A stretch of DNA of 64,000 nucleotides from Gnetum montanum (taxonomy: Eukaryota > Streptophyta > Gnetopsida > Gnetales > Gnetaceae), in contig MNCI01003851.1 of the NCBI GenBank assembly GCA_015680685.1, positions 256,304-320,303 on the forward strand. The letters are read 5' to 3'. The first letter of the stretch is position 1. The number at the start of each line of letters is the position of its first letter. Below are positions 35,906 to 47,498 of the stretch, piece by piece. Position numbers and translations under genes: made by a program. A model generated the notes under the pieces. That model searched no databases and had not been told where the DNA came from. It saw only the letters and a program-made list of their open reading frames with translations.

Positions 35906-38447
35906 TCTTGAGGGATTGTCAAATTTGATGCATCATATTAAGGAAATTTTTGTTGTTGGCCATGGACTTGTTGACCTAGTTATGCTTTACTTCCTCCATG
36001 CATCTCAAAATGTGAACTTTGATCCTAGGTTATTGGGGTCTTTCCTCATTCTTCTAGTTTTGAGTTTTGGAATCATCTTGTGGTTTGCTAGCTGAGGTAG
36101 GCTAGGTAGAGGAGGTCATGGCTATAGAAAATATGGGAGTAGGCTTCGGTGGACCAACTTTCTCTCATGTATTAGCTTGCTTGTTGCCCTTACTACTAGG
36201 ATTTTTCTTATGCTTGTTTTTTTACTTGTCTAAATCTTTTTTATTGTCATTTTTTGGTTGTGAGGAAGAAGCACTAGCATTGGCCATCACATAAGATCAT
36301 TGTATGGTTATGTCGATTCATTGGACTATGGCTAGTTAAGATAAGTTAGGCTAGGGAACTCTAATGACAAAGGTTCCTTTGGAGGTGCTTGTGATGGTAC
36401 TCTCATAACAAATTGGGATCTTGAGCTAGTGGAAGTTGAAAAAGCCCTTTCATCATGAGGGGATATCTAGCTCACAAATGGTTCCCTCATTGATCTTCAA
36501 TTCTCATCAATGTTGAATGCTAAAATAACATTGGACCTATTATTAGTATTCAATGGATCCTTGTACACCTACATCGGCTAAATTTTTAGGCAAACCAGGT
36601 TGAAAGCATCTTGGACCAACTCTCCCCTATCTATCATTTTTTCTAAGTCATCATTCAATGCAACATAGAATTATTTGTCATGACCAAGCAGTTAGTAATA
36701 GTGGCAAAAGAAATCTAGTTTGAAGTACCTAAGTAATTAAGATCATCCTTTACTGCTAGAGTGGAATATTTGGCTATTTCACATATCCACTCATGCTTCC
36801 TTTGAGTAGATTTGGTCATTTTCTTATATTGTGTGAGCCCACTCTTCAATAGTTGATCTAACAATTTAGATGGTTTTAAAGGTAGGGTTGTATACTTGCT
36901 ATGGTCCTTCTACTCAAAGTTTGGCCTAGGAATAGTTAATGTAATGGCCCTAAAGGTTGATGGTTGGTTATCTTGGTTGTTAGTGGGGGCTTTGAATGGG
37001 TTGGCCCTTGGATCCTAATTAGTTGTTTTGGCTTCCTTGGCAACTGTCACTATAGCTATGTTGTTTTTCTTGCCTTTCTCTTTATCCCTCCATGTATGTG
37101 AGATTTTGTATGCCATGTAGGGAGGGTTTTGGCTAGGTTCCATGACATCGTCTATATTTTGGTTTGGGAAAATCCTTAATAATTGACCACAAGTCAAGGT
37201 AATATAGCTTGGACTTGATCAATTCATTAACCTTCCCCTTGAACATATCCAAAAGGTCTATTCTAGCTATAAGCTCTAGTATTTCATTGAGTAGACCATT
37301 CAACTATTGGATGAACTTCTACATTGGTTCTAGGGATTCCCATTTAACCTTCATTAGTTGGTCAAGCAAGCTATTAAGCTTCCAAGTTATAGTTGAAGTA
37401 ACTAATGAACTATGCTATCAAGTCTTCAAGAGAGGATAGGGATCCTCTAGGTAAGGCATTATACCAGTCAAGTGCTTTCCTAGTAAAGGACATAGGAAAA
37501 GTCCTCATGATAGTGTGCAACTAAGGTTGCAATAGAAAGCACTTGAAGTAGAAGCTAATAAGGTAATCATCTGGATCTCCTTCTCTATTGTAATTGCTAA
37601 ATTGAGAAATGGGAACATTAGGAGAAAGCATCAACGATGGGACCATAGGACTAATGGGATCATCTTGGTAGAAGTCCATGATCTTTACACTTTAAGATGA
37701 AGAGGATTTAAGCCTCTTCAACTTCTTTGTCAAGTATTGGATCATTTGAAAGGCCTGATCTAAGTCATGTTGTGCCCTTGTCAACTATGGAGTTTCCAAA
37801 AATGGTTACAACATTTCTTAAAAGACTTGTGGCCTCGCTATTGGTTGTTACGTAAAAGAGAGAGGTTGTGTTATAGTAGTAGTTAGTCAACCAAACTAGG
37901 AGAATGATGCTTGTGCTAGTATTTTGGGCATAAGAAAGATAAATGGGATATGTGATCCTTGAGTTTCTTGGGGTCCCATGGTGAATCCAACATGGGTAGT
38001 TAGTGGATTTGTGGTGGTGAAAACCACTGCCAATGGCTGCACAAATCAAGGCTATGTGGAAACAGACACTAATAGGTTATAAGTTGTTGGCTATGGCATT
38101 GACTAGGTCTGATGCATGGCTATGTTTAGTGTGGAACCAAATATAGTAGGGAAAGTAGGGATTGAGGATGGCAATACCTAACCCATGGAGAAAATAAAGG
38201 CATTATAGGAAGGAATTGTGGCCTTGGGGGATGTTTGTTGCAATAACCATCCTAGGAGGTTTTTAGGCTTAGATTTTGTTGTAAATGCATCCTCCTCTTC
38301 CTCTAGTTGCCCATAGGAGGTAGCCTTCAAGGTATCTTCATCAATCTTAATGAGGAGGGATAAAATGCTAGTGTACATGTCATTAAGGGATATCTGGTCA
38401 TTGGGGGAGGAAATATACTTCTTCCCATTGCAATGCATGAGAATTCC
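35906..38447 (-). pseudogene. C gag remnant, N-terminus cut by element E
   Basis: Order from the right: the N-terminal acidic block ATSYGQLEEEEDAFTTKSK (about 38290-38345), the central block around 37350-37700, AYKISHTWRDKEKGKKNN near 37060-37110 (parallel to AYKSAHNKGKDKGK of F), the zinc-finger-like block with NDDLEKMIDRGELVQDAFN (36580-36680), and a linker with SQFVMRVPSQAPPKEP (about 36375-36420), which contains one PFxxRVP-type motif. The reading breaks at 38447, where TGAAAACACC, the LTR start of E, begins, so the first gag residues and the 5' LTR of C should lie beyond E. Confidence 0.7.
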
Positions 38448-38579
38448 TGAAAACACCACAAAATTTTGACTAGCACTTTCAGATAGAAAATAGAGCTAAT
38501 TCATTATGATCCCCAGCATGACCAAGCTCGAGAGCATTAAAACACCATCGAATGGATCATAACTGAAAAGAAAAAAGTT

Positions 38580-39780
38580 CCCCAAAATCCACAGGTGACT
38601 ACATTAGCATCTGGCATCAGGAATTTCAAGTTTTGGATTCAAAATACTTGGTTTTGACCAAGTATACTTTGTTCACGTTGGGCTATACGCTGGCCAGTGT
38701 ACAGACTAGCATATGGAAAATTTTGGGCCCCAAACATGAGTCAAAACATGCCAAAATTGAGCATTTGGACCCCCCATGACCTTCCCCAAGTTCCCCAGTA
38801 GCTCTTGGCCTTCTGAAAATTTAATGTTGGGTCCTAAATGATGCAATTTCATGTGTATACGCTAGGCACACCTTGGTATACGCTAGCCAGCATATAACCC
38901 AGCGTATACCATCAAAAAGGACCCAAAACAGGCATCATAGAGCAATATTTTCACATCAAATCAACTCCTAGAGGCAGGAAAACTATTGAGCATCATCAAT
39001 GGCTCCTGAAGATCAAGTTTTGACCTTGAAATGATGCATTTTCATGTGTATACGCTGGGTACACCTTGCTATATGCTGGCCAGCGTATAGCCCAGCGTAC
39101 AGCACCATGAATGGGGAAAATCAGGCACTTTTGGGCAAGTTTTCAACCTGGAATCAATCCTCAGGATATGGGCAATAATTCTACAAGGTCACAGGCTTCA
39201 AAAAATTTAGTTTTAGGCTTCCAACGAGCCATTTTCATCTATTTACGCTGAGCACACCTTGGTATACGTTGGCCAGCGTATAGCTCAGTGTAGACCATCA
39301 AAACAGGCCCGAAACTACATCAAAATGAAGTTAAAATTGGTATCCGGACACCCTGGAGGATCAGAAGCACTCAAGCATCAAGGGACAAGCACCAGCGTAC
39401 AGGGTTAGACATCCAACATGGCAGTTCATGAGGTGTACACTGAGGTTGATGCTGGCCAACGTATAGCCCAGCATCAACCCCAAAAAGTCCTCCAAAATAG
39501 CATCAAATCAAGGAAAAGCAACTCAAATTTGACATACAGCATCCTCAAGGCATGATCCATGTAGATCTATAGTCAAAATTGGCTTTGGAGGTCAACATTT
39601 GGTCCAAAATGCATCATTTATTGTCCATATGCTAGCCAGTGTATGGAGTGTGTACGCCAGCATATGGGACGTATTGAGCGTATACGCGAGCATGTATACA
39701 CTAGCGTACACACGCTAGATGCCCAATCTCATACGCTAAATGCTATATGCAGATGCCAACACATACCAAAGCATTTCAAG
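38580..39780. repeat. 193-bp tandem array in the E U3 with palindromic words
   Basis: GTGTATACGCT-like starts lie at 38660, 38853, 39046, 39239, 39433 and 39623: five intervals of 190-194 bp. Each unit holds TATACGCTGG followed by CCAGCGTATAGCCCAGCGTA, the reverse complement of the first word. Flanking parts of the unit, such as ATGATGCATTTTCAT, also repeat. Confidence 0.85.
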
Positions 39781-40055
39781 ACATGCTGAGGACAAAAAAC
39801 AATAGGCCAGAGCATGGATCCAGAAGCTAGAGACATCATTCTTGTTGTAACATACAAATTCTTTTGTAAATTTTAAGTTTTTTGAGCGTTCCAAGACTAT
39901 ACGTTGGGCATTCATATGCCAACATGTATACTACATGCTATACAATTGTAATGTATCCTACACTCAGTCAACACACCACCTGTCTCCCGATCCAAATTTT
40001 TCTCACCTCATAGCCATTCATCTCCTTCTAGATCCAAATCTAATGCCCAAGATCT

Positions 40056-40062
40056 TATAAAA
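40056..40062 (+). promoter_or_regulatory. TATA box of the E LTR
   Basis: GATCTTATAAAACCTCG, 575 bp before the LTR end and just downstream of the U3 array. Confidence 0.55.
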
Positions 40063-40635
40063 CCTCGATTTTTCACTAGATTAGGGTTGGAAATTTTTAC
40101 AAATAGAGATAAAAAATTGAATTTTGTACACTTAGAAAATCTGGGCATCAACCTCTATACACTAGGCATCATACTTGGATGTTGCATTTCCCTGCAACCC
40201 AAAACCTTCATCTTCCAGCACCCGTCATCACCCACTGGGGCTAAACGTTTGCCTTGTGATCAATCCACAACTTTGTTCTAACTGGTGCACACTATAATCA
40301 TTTTTCAATACAAAATAGTTTACATTTTGCCTAGATTTATTATAGTTTTCTTTGTTTTTCTAGTTTACGTTTATATTCCTGTTTACGTTATTGTGCCTGT
40401 TTACGTTACGGTTTACATTTAATGTGCATCGTTTACATATAATCCAACGCATTGCAAAGTGCATGCATTAGGGAAGTCCTCGTTTGATCTGTGCACAGAC
40501 CATTGAAGGCACTCTATATTCATCCATTCTATCTTGCCCTTAAGCAAAGGTAGGGTCTTCTGTATTTCTTCCTAGAATCTCCCGATGTTTGTTTCATTCT
40601 AGCCTTGCACCGACGATTTCGGACGGTACAGAAAA

Positions 40636-40654
40636 TGGCTCTAGAAGGAGGGCC
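40636..40654 (+). other. Primer-binding site of E
   Basis: TGGCTCTAGAAGGAGGGCC, five bases inside the LTR. It is the same extended site as in F, with A and D related. Confidence 0.75.
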
Positions 40655-40659
40655 ATTTT

Positions 40660-40812
40660 TCTCCTAGATCTACATCTTGCTATCCTAGATCTACCATTTT
40701 TGATTACAGATCTACACCCTATAACTACAGATCTACATCCCGTTCCACTAGATCTACGCTCAAACATTGCAAATCTGCGTTTTGCTCTCTTAGATCTGCA
40801 CCACATCTAGCG
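40660..40812 (+). repeat. Exact 21-bp repeat in the E leader
   Basis: AGATCTRC words start at 40666, 40687, 40708, 40729, 40750, 40771 (AAATCT) and 40792, always 21 bp apart. The reading frame through them gives seven-residue repeats of the form DLHxxxx, within an open frame 40589-40810 that also spans the primer site. Translation is not established. Confidence 0.9.
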
Positions 40813-41193
40813 TTGATATGCTGTCCACCTGTATATATGCTGCATCCTTACTATTTTTTCTTGGCCAAAATTTCAATTTTTATAGTATACATTGTAGTTC
40901 ACCTCCCCTATTGGTGTTTACACTTGCATTATATCCTGTTTATCATCTATATATGCTGTGCATAGTTGGTGTACGTTGTGACCCTTGCTCATACGCTACC
41001 ACAACTATGTATACGCTAAGTGTAGTGTATACACTACCTCTTATACATTGCCACCTATACGTTGTTCCAACACTTAGCCAAATTTTCTTCCGTTTACATT
41101 GTATACGCTGACAACATGTAGAAAAGTTTTTGCTCCTTGTCCAACAGTTAACCAAATTTTCTAGTTTACGTTGTCATACTTAAAGCACTTAAA
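40813..41193 (+). other. E leader with U3-type words
   Basis: Non-coding leader up to the gag ATG. It contains GTATACGCTAAG, GTATACACTACC, CTATACGTTG and TATACGCTG words at 40975-41110, the vocabulary of the U3 array although outside the LTR. Confidence 0.5.
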
Positions 41194-43169
41194 ATGGACC
41201 CTACGAATACCAATACTTCCGCTCTCCCCATCTTTGACTCCAGCGCATCAGTCTCATATCTTATAACCACCATCAGACCCATGGTGACCCATCGTGAGGT
41301 CAACCCTCAGGGGCCACCTCACCAGTCACTTAGACTGCAGGGTCGTGACCCCTCATTCACCACTTTGACCCCCGAGAAAAACAACTTCATATGTGTCAAG
41401 ATCCAAGAGAGCTTACCCATTGATCACACGAAACTGGAAGTGAAGAGAAATTATGAGTTAATTTACAAAGGAGGTCATGATTTCATTCCCACCACCTATG
41501 ATGTCATCCCACTCACTGAATCACACCATGAACTCCTATCACAACTCCTCATGGCCAGGAACCAAACCTCATGCAAACCTGCTGTAGAATCTCAAAATGG
41601 AGATGAGGAAGACAATTTCACGGCTTAATCTGGACATGAGGATTCATACCATACTCTCAGTCCACAAACTTACACGAATCTGTTATTCCACCCTTTCACG
41701 GGAGAAACCATGTCACTTTAGGCATTTAAAAGCACTCAAGCTCATGCATCTCAACAGGAAGCATCCACTCTCAATCGCACTCTCCCTATGACCAATACTC
41801 AATTCAATATACCCATCCCAACTATTCCTCCACTCACCACATTATCCTCTCTCTTACAAGTACAACCCCAACAACCCCCCTCTCAAACTAATGTGTGAGT
41901 GACCTTCCCACCCCATGTGATTGGGATGCCGTCTGTGATACCTGCTTCTACATCTACTCACTATATACCACAAGTACAAATCCAAGGGACACCCTTCATC
42001 ACTTCAACTCAACAAATTCAGGGCGTTCGCTCACAAGTCATAACTGGACAGTGGGCCTCGACTGGCATGCAACCACATCAACCCCCTCATTACAGCATAC
42101 CACCTCCTACAATTCCATCCATGAACATCCCTCAAGTACAACAACAACAACAAAAACAACCTAAACCTTACGGTATGCTACCCTTAGTAGCACTCACCAT
42201 AAATATTCCACAAGTGCAACCTTCGACCGCTCAACTTTCTTCTTTCCCACCCACTGTACAACAATCTAACTTGCATACTACACAACATAATCAACCTTCC
42301 ACTTCACCTAGTGCCCAAGACCGGGCCGAAGCTAAAAAGATGATGCAAGAACTCACTGATGAGGTAAAAAGCCTCAAAATGGCCAACAATGAAGAGCTTA
42401 AAGTATTAGACTTTTACCAAGATGATCCTATTAGCTCTTTGGTACCACCATTAACCTTGCCCAAAGGAGTTTGTTTGCCTTAACTAACCAAATACAATGG
42501 GGAAGGAGACCCCAACGCCCATCTAGTCACATTTAGACTAGAATGTCTACTGCTTCAGGCTTCACCCTATGAAATCTTGCATGTGTTCACCATGTCCCTC
42601 ATTGGTAGAGCATTAGACTGGTACCGAGCCTTACCTCGTAACTCCATATCCTCTTTGGAGGATCTCTTACTCCAGTTCATTACCAGGTTTAAATACAACC
42701 TGAAACCTAAAGCAACCTTGGATAGTCTGATACAGGTAAAACAAGCACCGCTTGAACCTATACAAAAATTTATCCAAAGATGGAGTGCCGCACTCAACGA
42801 ACTTCATGAGCCAATCCCAGAAACATATCTTCCTACAATTCTTAAGGGAGCCATGAATGATTTTGTCAAATCAAAATTGTACTACCTAAATGTGTGCACT
42901 TTGAGCCAAGATTTTGTACAGATTAAAAACATAGAAGAGGCAGCCTAAAATATCCATGACCCTGCTTACTTAGCCTTTAAAAATCAACACACTAAAAATG
43001 ATAAAGAAAAGGCTAAAGCAACAATAGCAGCAGTAGTAGAGACTGAACCTACCAACATGGGACAGTAAGGTAGACCGCCTACTTCTCCCATTAACTATGA
43101 GAGAACCACTCCTTCACACACACCTAAATCATCTACCATGCAAGCTACTAACACAGGTAATGCACGTAC
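41194..43169 (+). pseudogene. E gag, first part
   Basis: The ATG at 41194 opens a frame of 144 codons with LRLQGRDPSFTTLTPEKNNF and VKIQESLPIDHTKLEVKRNY, closely parallel to F. After frameshifts 41899-42483 gives a Pro/Gln/Thr-rich region and then VLDFYQDDPISSLVPPLTLP. After a TAA, TKYNGEGDPNAHLVTFRLEC, ALDWYRALPRNSISSLEDLL, FITRFKYNLKPKATLDSLIQ and FIQRWSAALNELHEPIPETY form the capsid-like block (42484-42948). Gln and Trp codons intact here are TAG in F. The frame is interrupted at 43169 by D. It would assemble particles. Confidence 0.85.
43165..43169. other. Target-site duplication of D, left copy
   Basis: CGTAC before the LTR. The right copy at 56111-56115 is TGTAC, differing by one C-to-T change. 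Confidence 0.8.
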
Positions 43170-44394
43170 TATTGGCGACCGTTTGGGAGACGACCGCCAA
43201 CGAGTGTACTCAGACAGGATTTAGGTGCTTGCTGGTCTTCTGGGAACACCAACTCCTAGATACCTCCAAATAAACTCAGTAGTTAAAGTGAGTATGTGTG
43301 TGTGATGTTCTGGTATGTGGTTGTGAAACATGAAACCATTGGGTTGTGTGTAAACTACAAATGACTTATCTTAAAGAGATTCATCCAACTTTGCAAAGTA
43401 CTATGAGTTGTTGAGAGTTCCTATTTTGTTTAATTTCCTAGGCTATGTTGTCCTTATAATACCTACTTGTAACAAATAAAATTTTGCAAAAACTTTTGAG
43501 CAAAACTCTGCGAATCTACTTATAATTTTCCCCAGACAAAGAGATAGTTTGACAAGAAAACTAGAACTAGAGTGAGATTCAATGAAAATAGAAAGAAGAG
43601 AACAAGAAAGAAGATTTGTGTAAAGATCTCAAATATTTAAATAAGGTAAAATGATACAAGTAAAAACTTCACAATAAAGATATCCCAAATTCAATAACTA
43701 CGAATTTTTCAAACTTCCAAGGCTCAAATAAGCAATTTCTTCAAGACAATCATACTATGCTACCCAAAAAATTGCTACATAAACTATCACGCACGAGACT
43801 CTATTTTGGGTAGATAATAAATGTCAACAATTGCATTCAATAGAACCTTTAAAAGACTTGACAATTTCTAATTGAAATACCATGGAGATTCACTTTAAAG
43901 ATAAAAGAAGCTATTCTGGTCCTATCAAAATACCAAATATTTTCTGAATCCTCTTGACTATTGAATCGTTCAACGGCTTGACTACATGCAAAGGCTCTCT
44001 TACAAAAATCTCAATAGTGGTTCTTATACATTTCACAATAATAAAATTCACTACTAAAATTCTCTTAAGGCTTTCAAACACAAGCTCTTCTATGGTAAAA
44101 TTTTAATAGAAATTTTCTATCATGCAACAAGAACAATAAGAGCAATCTAAAAATCCCAAAATTACTTACCAAGCATGATACTATGTAAACCACTAGCTAA
44201 AAAATTTAAACAAAATAAAAAATAAAAAACATAACTCACAGGACTACAACAAAGAGGCTGAAATGTTGTCTTTAGCAAGCCATCTTACAAGAAATCTTTC
44301 ATAATTTCTTCTTTACAATGCTCTTCCCAAGACCCAAAGTGTGTCTTCAAGTGAGAGCTAGTAGTTTTCTATTTCCCTTCTAACTCCTAAAGTC

Positions 44395-44402
44395 TTTTTA
44401 TA
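44395..44402 (-). promoter_or_regulatory. TATA box in the D 3' LTR
   Basis: Minus sense ACCCTATAAAAAGAC. The same sequence is in the 5' LTR at 54257-54264. Confidence 0.65.
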
Positions 44403-44779
44403 GGGTTCAAAAGGTATTTAGATATTCAAAAATATTTTGGCTAACTTCTCTCCCAAGTAAGAAAGTTATAACTTGCCCAACTAGTTAGGAGATATTTCTT
44501 GCCAATCGAATTAGGAAGTTATAGCCTATACATGAAGTTAGGAGAAAATCATGCTAACATTGGCATGTGTAAATATTACAAATATTTTATAGGAAAAAAC
44601 CTATATAATAATAATTTTTTAAAAATAAATCCAAGATCTCCATATTATAAGAGCTTCATACAATTGCTATTTTATTTTTATTTTAGGATTTTAATTACCC
44701 ACCATGTATAAAGCCTTAGTAATTCACTTCGGATAATTAAATTAATGCTAGGTATTTAACAAGGGTTTCATACCATTAT

Positions 44780-45760
44780 TGCATGTAAGAAATTGCTGAA
44801 ATTATCTTTTTTCCATTGGACCATATGAAATTAAAATTTTATTTTTGTGACTTCAATTCCATGCGTTCGGGTTTTGTATTTGTCTTTAGCGATGATGTTT
44901 TCTTCCAAATAAACTGTAACTATGATTTATTGGCATTGGCTAAAACATCTCCTGGTTCTATAGATTCGGTTGTCCACCTATCTTACTATGTCCTCATGTC
45001 TCTGTTACCGCACTTGATAGATTGGTACGGTGATGATGAATGCATTGGTGTTGGGCACTGCTGCTGTTTTTGGTAATTTATGATTGCAGGTTCCAGGAGC
45101 AAATGATAATTTTGGTTTATATTTCTGATCGCCTAAAATCTTTGAAGTAAGTTCCTAGCAGCGATGTTATTTCTATTTTCGTCATTGTTGGTGTAATGAA
45201 CTTCATTCGTTTCTGCCCGTATTACTCAAGGCACTCCTGGCTGCAGCGGAGTCTCAAGCGCACAACCATGAAATTTGCTGAGTGACACGGAACAACGCAG
45301 AGGCTGGTAGGGTTTGGTAGTGCATCGACAATGCGATCGCAGCTTAGCCACGCGTCGTGGACCTCCATGTAGAACAAGAGCTTGTTGATGCAACGACAGT
45401 GGTGGTCATCACTGCTCGTGACCTGCTGCCGGGGATACTGCGGATTCAAACATCAATGCCTTCATTGCCTCCATTCCAAGGATTTTTGAAGGTGTGACAG
45501 AAATTTTTTGGTGAGGGGGTTAGAGACATTGAAGCCCTGCTCTATTCCATAGGCAAAGCATCCAACATCCTGATTGAACAATATGCACAGAATCCCTAGC
45601 ATGGACATGTAGGAAGAAGATGAGGACGATGAAGATGATAGAGCCTTTAGTTACAATTGCTATTCTAGTTTTTTACCTTTGCGTACTTGTATCTCTTACA
45701 TTAATTTCCTGTTTAATCAGTCCAGGTATAAACTTGATGGCCATGTGGCAATCTTCTGTG
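44780..45760 (+). pseudogene. Gene-like segment captured in the D LTR (left copy)
   Basis: GC-richer than the rest of the LTR and antisense to D. Exon-like pieces: 44816-45076 (86 codons, FVFSDDVFFQINCNYDLLAL); FQEQMIILVYISDRLKSLK after GATTGCAG near 45090; and from about 45230 after TACTCAAG a block with AESQAHNHEIC, PRVVDLHVEQELVDATTVVV and ARDLLPGILRIQ. An acidic EEDEDDEDDRAFSY lies near 45613-45655. Both LTRs carry it. The stops TAG at 45345 and 45610 are CAG at 55206 and 55479 in the other copy. The family is not recognised. A fragment of a spliced host gene is the best reading. Confidence 0.5.
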
Positions 45761-46241
45761 TATGGAATTCTATTATAGCCATGAAATTTTAGATGATTCA
45801 TAGGAGAAATAGCTTTACCCTGCATCGGACTGCTGAATTTGTGTTGCTGCAGAGATATGCTTTCCTGAAATGAAATGGATACAAAACCAATTTTACTTAA
45901 GATGCTCTTTGATTTGCTACATATTCATATCATATAAATGATTCATATAAAAATTGGACTTCCTCCATAATCCTGCTAGACTTTGGTTAGTTGTGATAGA
46001 GATGGAAAGAAGGCATTGAGATTATCAGGATATTCATCCGTAAAGCCGAGTGTATCATAATATATTTATATAAGTTTACTATGGGAATGATGTTCCTATA
46101 TTATTTTTCTTAAATTAAAAGAATGCTATTGTTAACTTATTCCTTTTCCTATCAAACTAAAATTTTTACCACTTCTCCAAAAACTCTTAACCAATTTTAT
46201 CATGCCAACCTGTTCCATGAAATGGCCAAAATGTGCTAACA

Positions 46242-46257
46242 TTTCTGCCCCCTTTAA
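46242..46257 (-). other. Polypurine tract of D
   Basis: Minus sense TTAAAGGGGGCAGAAA immediately before the LTR start TGTTAGC. Confidence 0.8.
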
Positions 46258-46443
46258 AAGCTTAAAAAATTATGCAAGCCCTTTAAATCTAAACTGTACT
46301 AAAACTTTTATTGAATTTTCATAGCCTTCCATACAATTATTTTTGGAGGAAAATTCCCATCAAACATATGGTTTGATGGTATAAAAACCTCATTCCTAAA
46401 AAACAACAATAAACTATACATTATCAAGTCCTTTATTCATGGA

Positions 46444-46947
46444 CTATTCTTGGGATGGAAATAGATTTATGAGGGTTACTCTAGTAGGAATCCTCATCTC
46501 TCTAACTGTTTCATAGGAAATTTCTGATGTGATGAAGGTTGTTCTATTGTTTTCTGGCTTGGTGGAGCTCTCAACTTGATCTACTTGAACTTCTCCTTCT
46601 GCAGTCTTCTCATTTTCTTTTTTAAATGTAATCTTATGTTCTTCCCAATTGGGTCTTTCAGCTTCCTCTTGGGACACAAATGCTTCTTCCCATGAATCCT
46701 CATTGGTTGGTTGCTCTTCTCCCATCTCCTCTTCTTGGGTGAAATCTTGATATTGCCCCCAAACATTTGACTATATCTCTAAACCTCTTGTGAGGAATGA
46801 GAATTTATCAGACAACCAAGCAATGAAAGGACACTCCTTCGGTGCTCCACATGCTCTAGCTTTCAAGTAAACCTTTAAGACATGTTTAGGACAACATCTC
46901 ATCACATATGGAATAAATGACTTTTTCATTATTCTCCCAAACTCCAT
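46444..46947 (-). pseudogene. Extra ORF of D downstream of integrase
   Basis: 168 codons from an ATG at 46947 (the first after an in-frame TGA) to the stop at 46444, broken only by a TAG at 46771-46773. N-terminal half: RIMKKSFIPYVMRCCPKHVL, LKARACGAPKECPFIAWLSD, with five cysteines. C-terminal half: acidic and Glu-rich (TNEDSWEEAFVSQEEAE), ending VREMRIPTRVTLINLFPSQE. No membrane segment or known domain is recognised, so it does not look like an env-type protein. It lies between integrase and the polypurine tract on the sense strand. With one stop it is among the best preserved readings of the element. Function unknown. Confidence 0.6.
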
Positions 46948-47498
46948 CTTCCTCTTTCAAATTAGCTCTATCTAACTTTCACTACTCAACTTGAATTGAA
47001 AGATGATGAAATCCTAGGAAACCCAATTCTCTATTTATAGGTGCTAGGAATTTAAAATCCCCCCCAAGAGTCTTCGATCAATTTTCCCTCTTTTTAGGCA
47101 TTCTAACCACTTGTCACAATCCTCACTAAGTGGTGGATAAGTCATCTTCACCACTTGTAGGATTCCACTTGTTTCTCTTGTAGGCTTCCACTTGACTCAC
47201 TTGAAGGAAAACTATTTTCTAATTTAAATAAATTTATCCTAGATATGTTTATTATTATAATATACTATCTACTTCTCTAACTATATACCAATAGCATAAT
47301 TAAACATAATAATTAATACTATATTTCTAGTAATATTAGTAATATTATATCTAATAGTATATACATATATTATTTTATGTAAGGATATCTTCAAGCTATA
47401 TGTAATTATCCAAAATAATGTTTTATATGCAAAACATTATATGGAAATTGCAATTCCATACCATTCAAAGTTGATAATTTGTAAGTATCCTCAGACAA
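46948..47498. other. Non-coding spacer of D
   Basis: Between the extra ORF and the integrase C-terminus. AT-rich, with a very AT-rich part at 47225-47400; no feature supported. Confidence 0.4.

Larger units (their letters stand above)
38448..40630 (+). repeat. 5' LTR of element E
   Basis: Starts TGAAAACACCAC and ends GGACGGTACA, then GAAAA and the primer site. The start is shared with A, B and F, and the end parallels F (CGTTACA). The block GGGAAGTCCTCGTTTGATC (40469-40490) matches AGTAAGTCCCTGTCTGATC of F. It contains a 193-bp array in U3 and a TATA box. It interrupts the gag of C. Confidence 0.75.
43170..46241 (-). repeat. 3' LTR of element D
   Basis: Plus-strand TATTGGCGACC to TGTGCTAACA. 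It is collinear with 53032-56110. TATA box at 44395-44402, so U3 is 44403-46241. A gene-like plus-strand segment lies in U3. Confidence 0.9.

Noticed and set aside
38580-41110. MITE or microRNA precursor from the palindromic words
   Set aside because: Words are tandemly arranged inside an LTR and its leader, without terminal inverted repeats, target duplications or a long precursor stem of their own.
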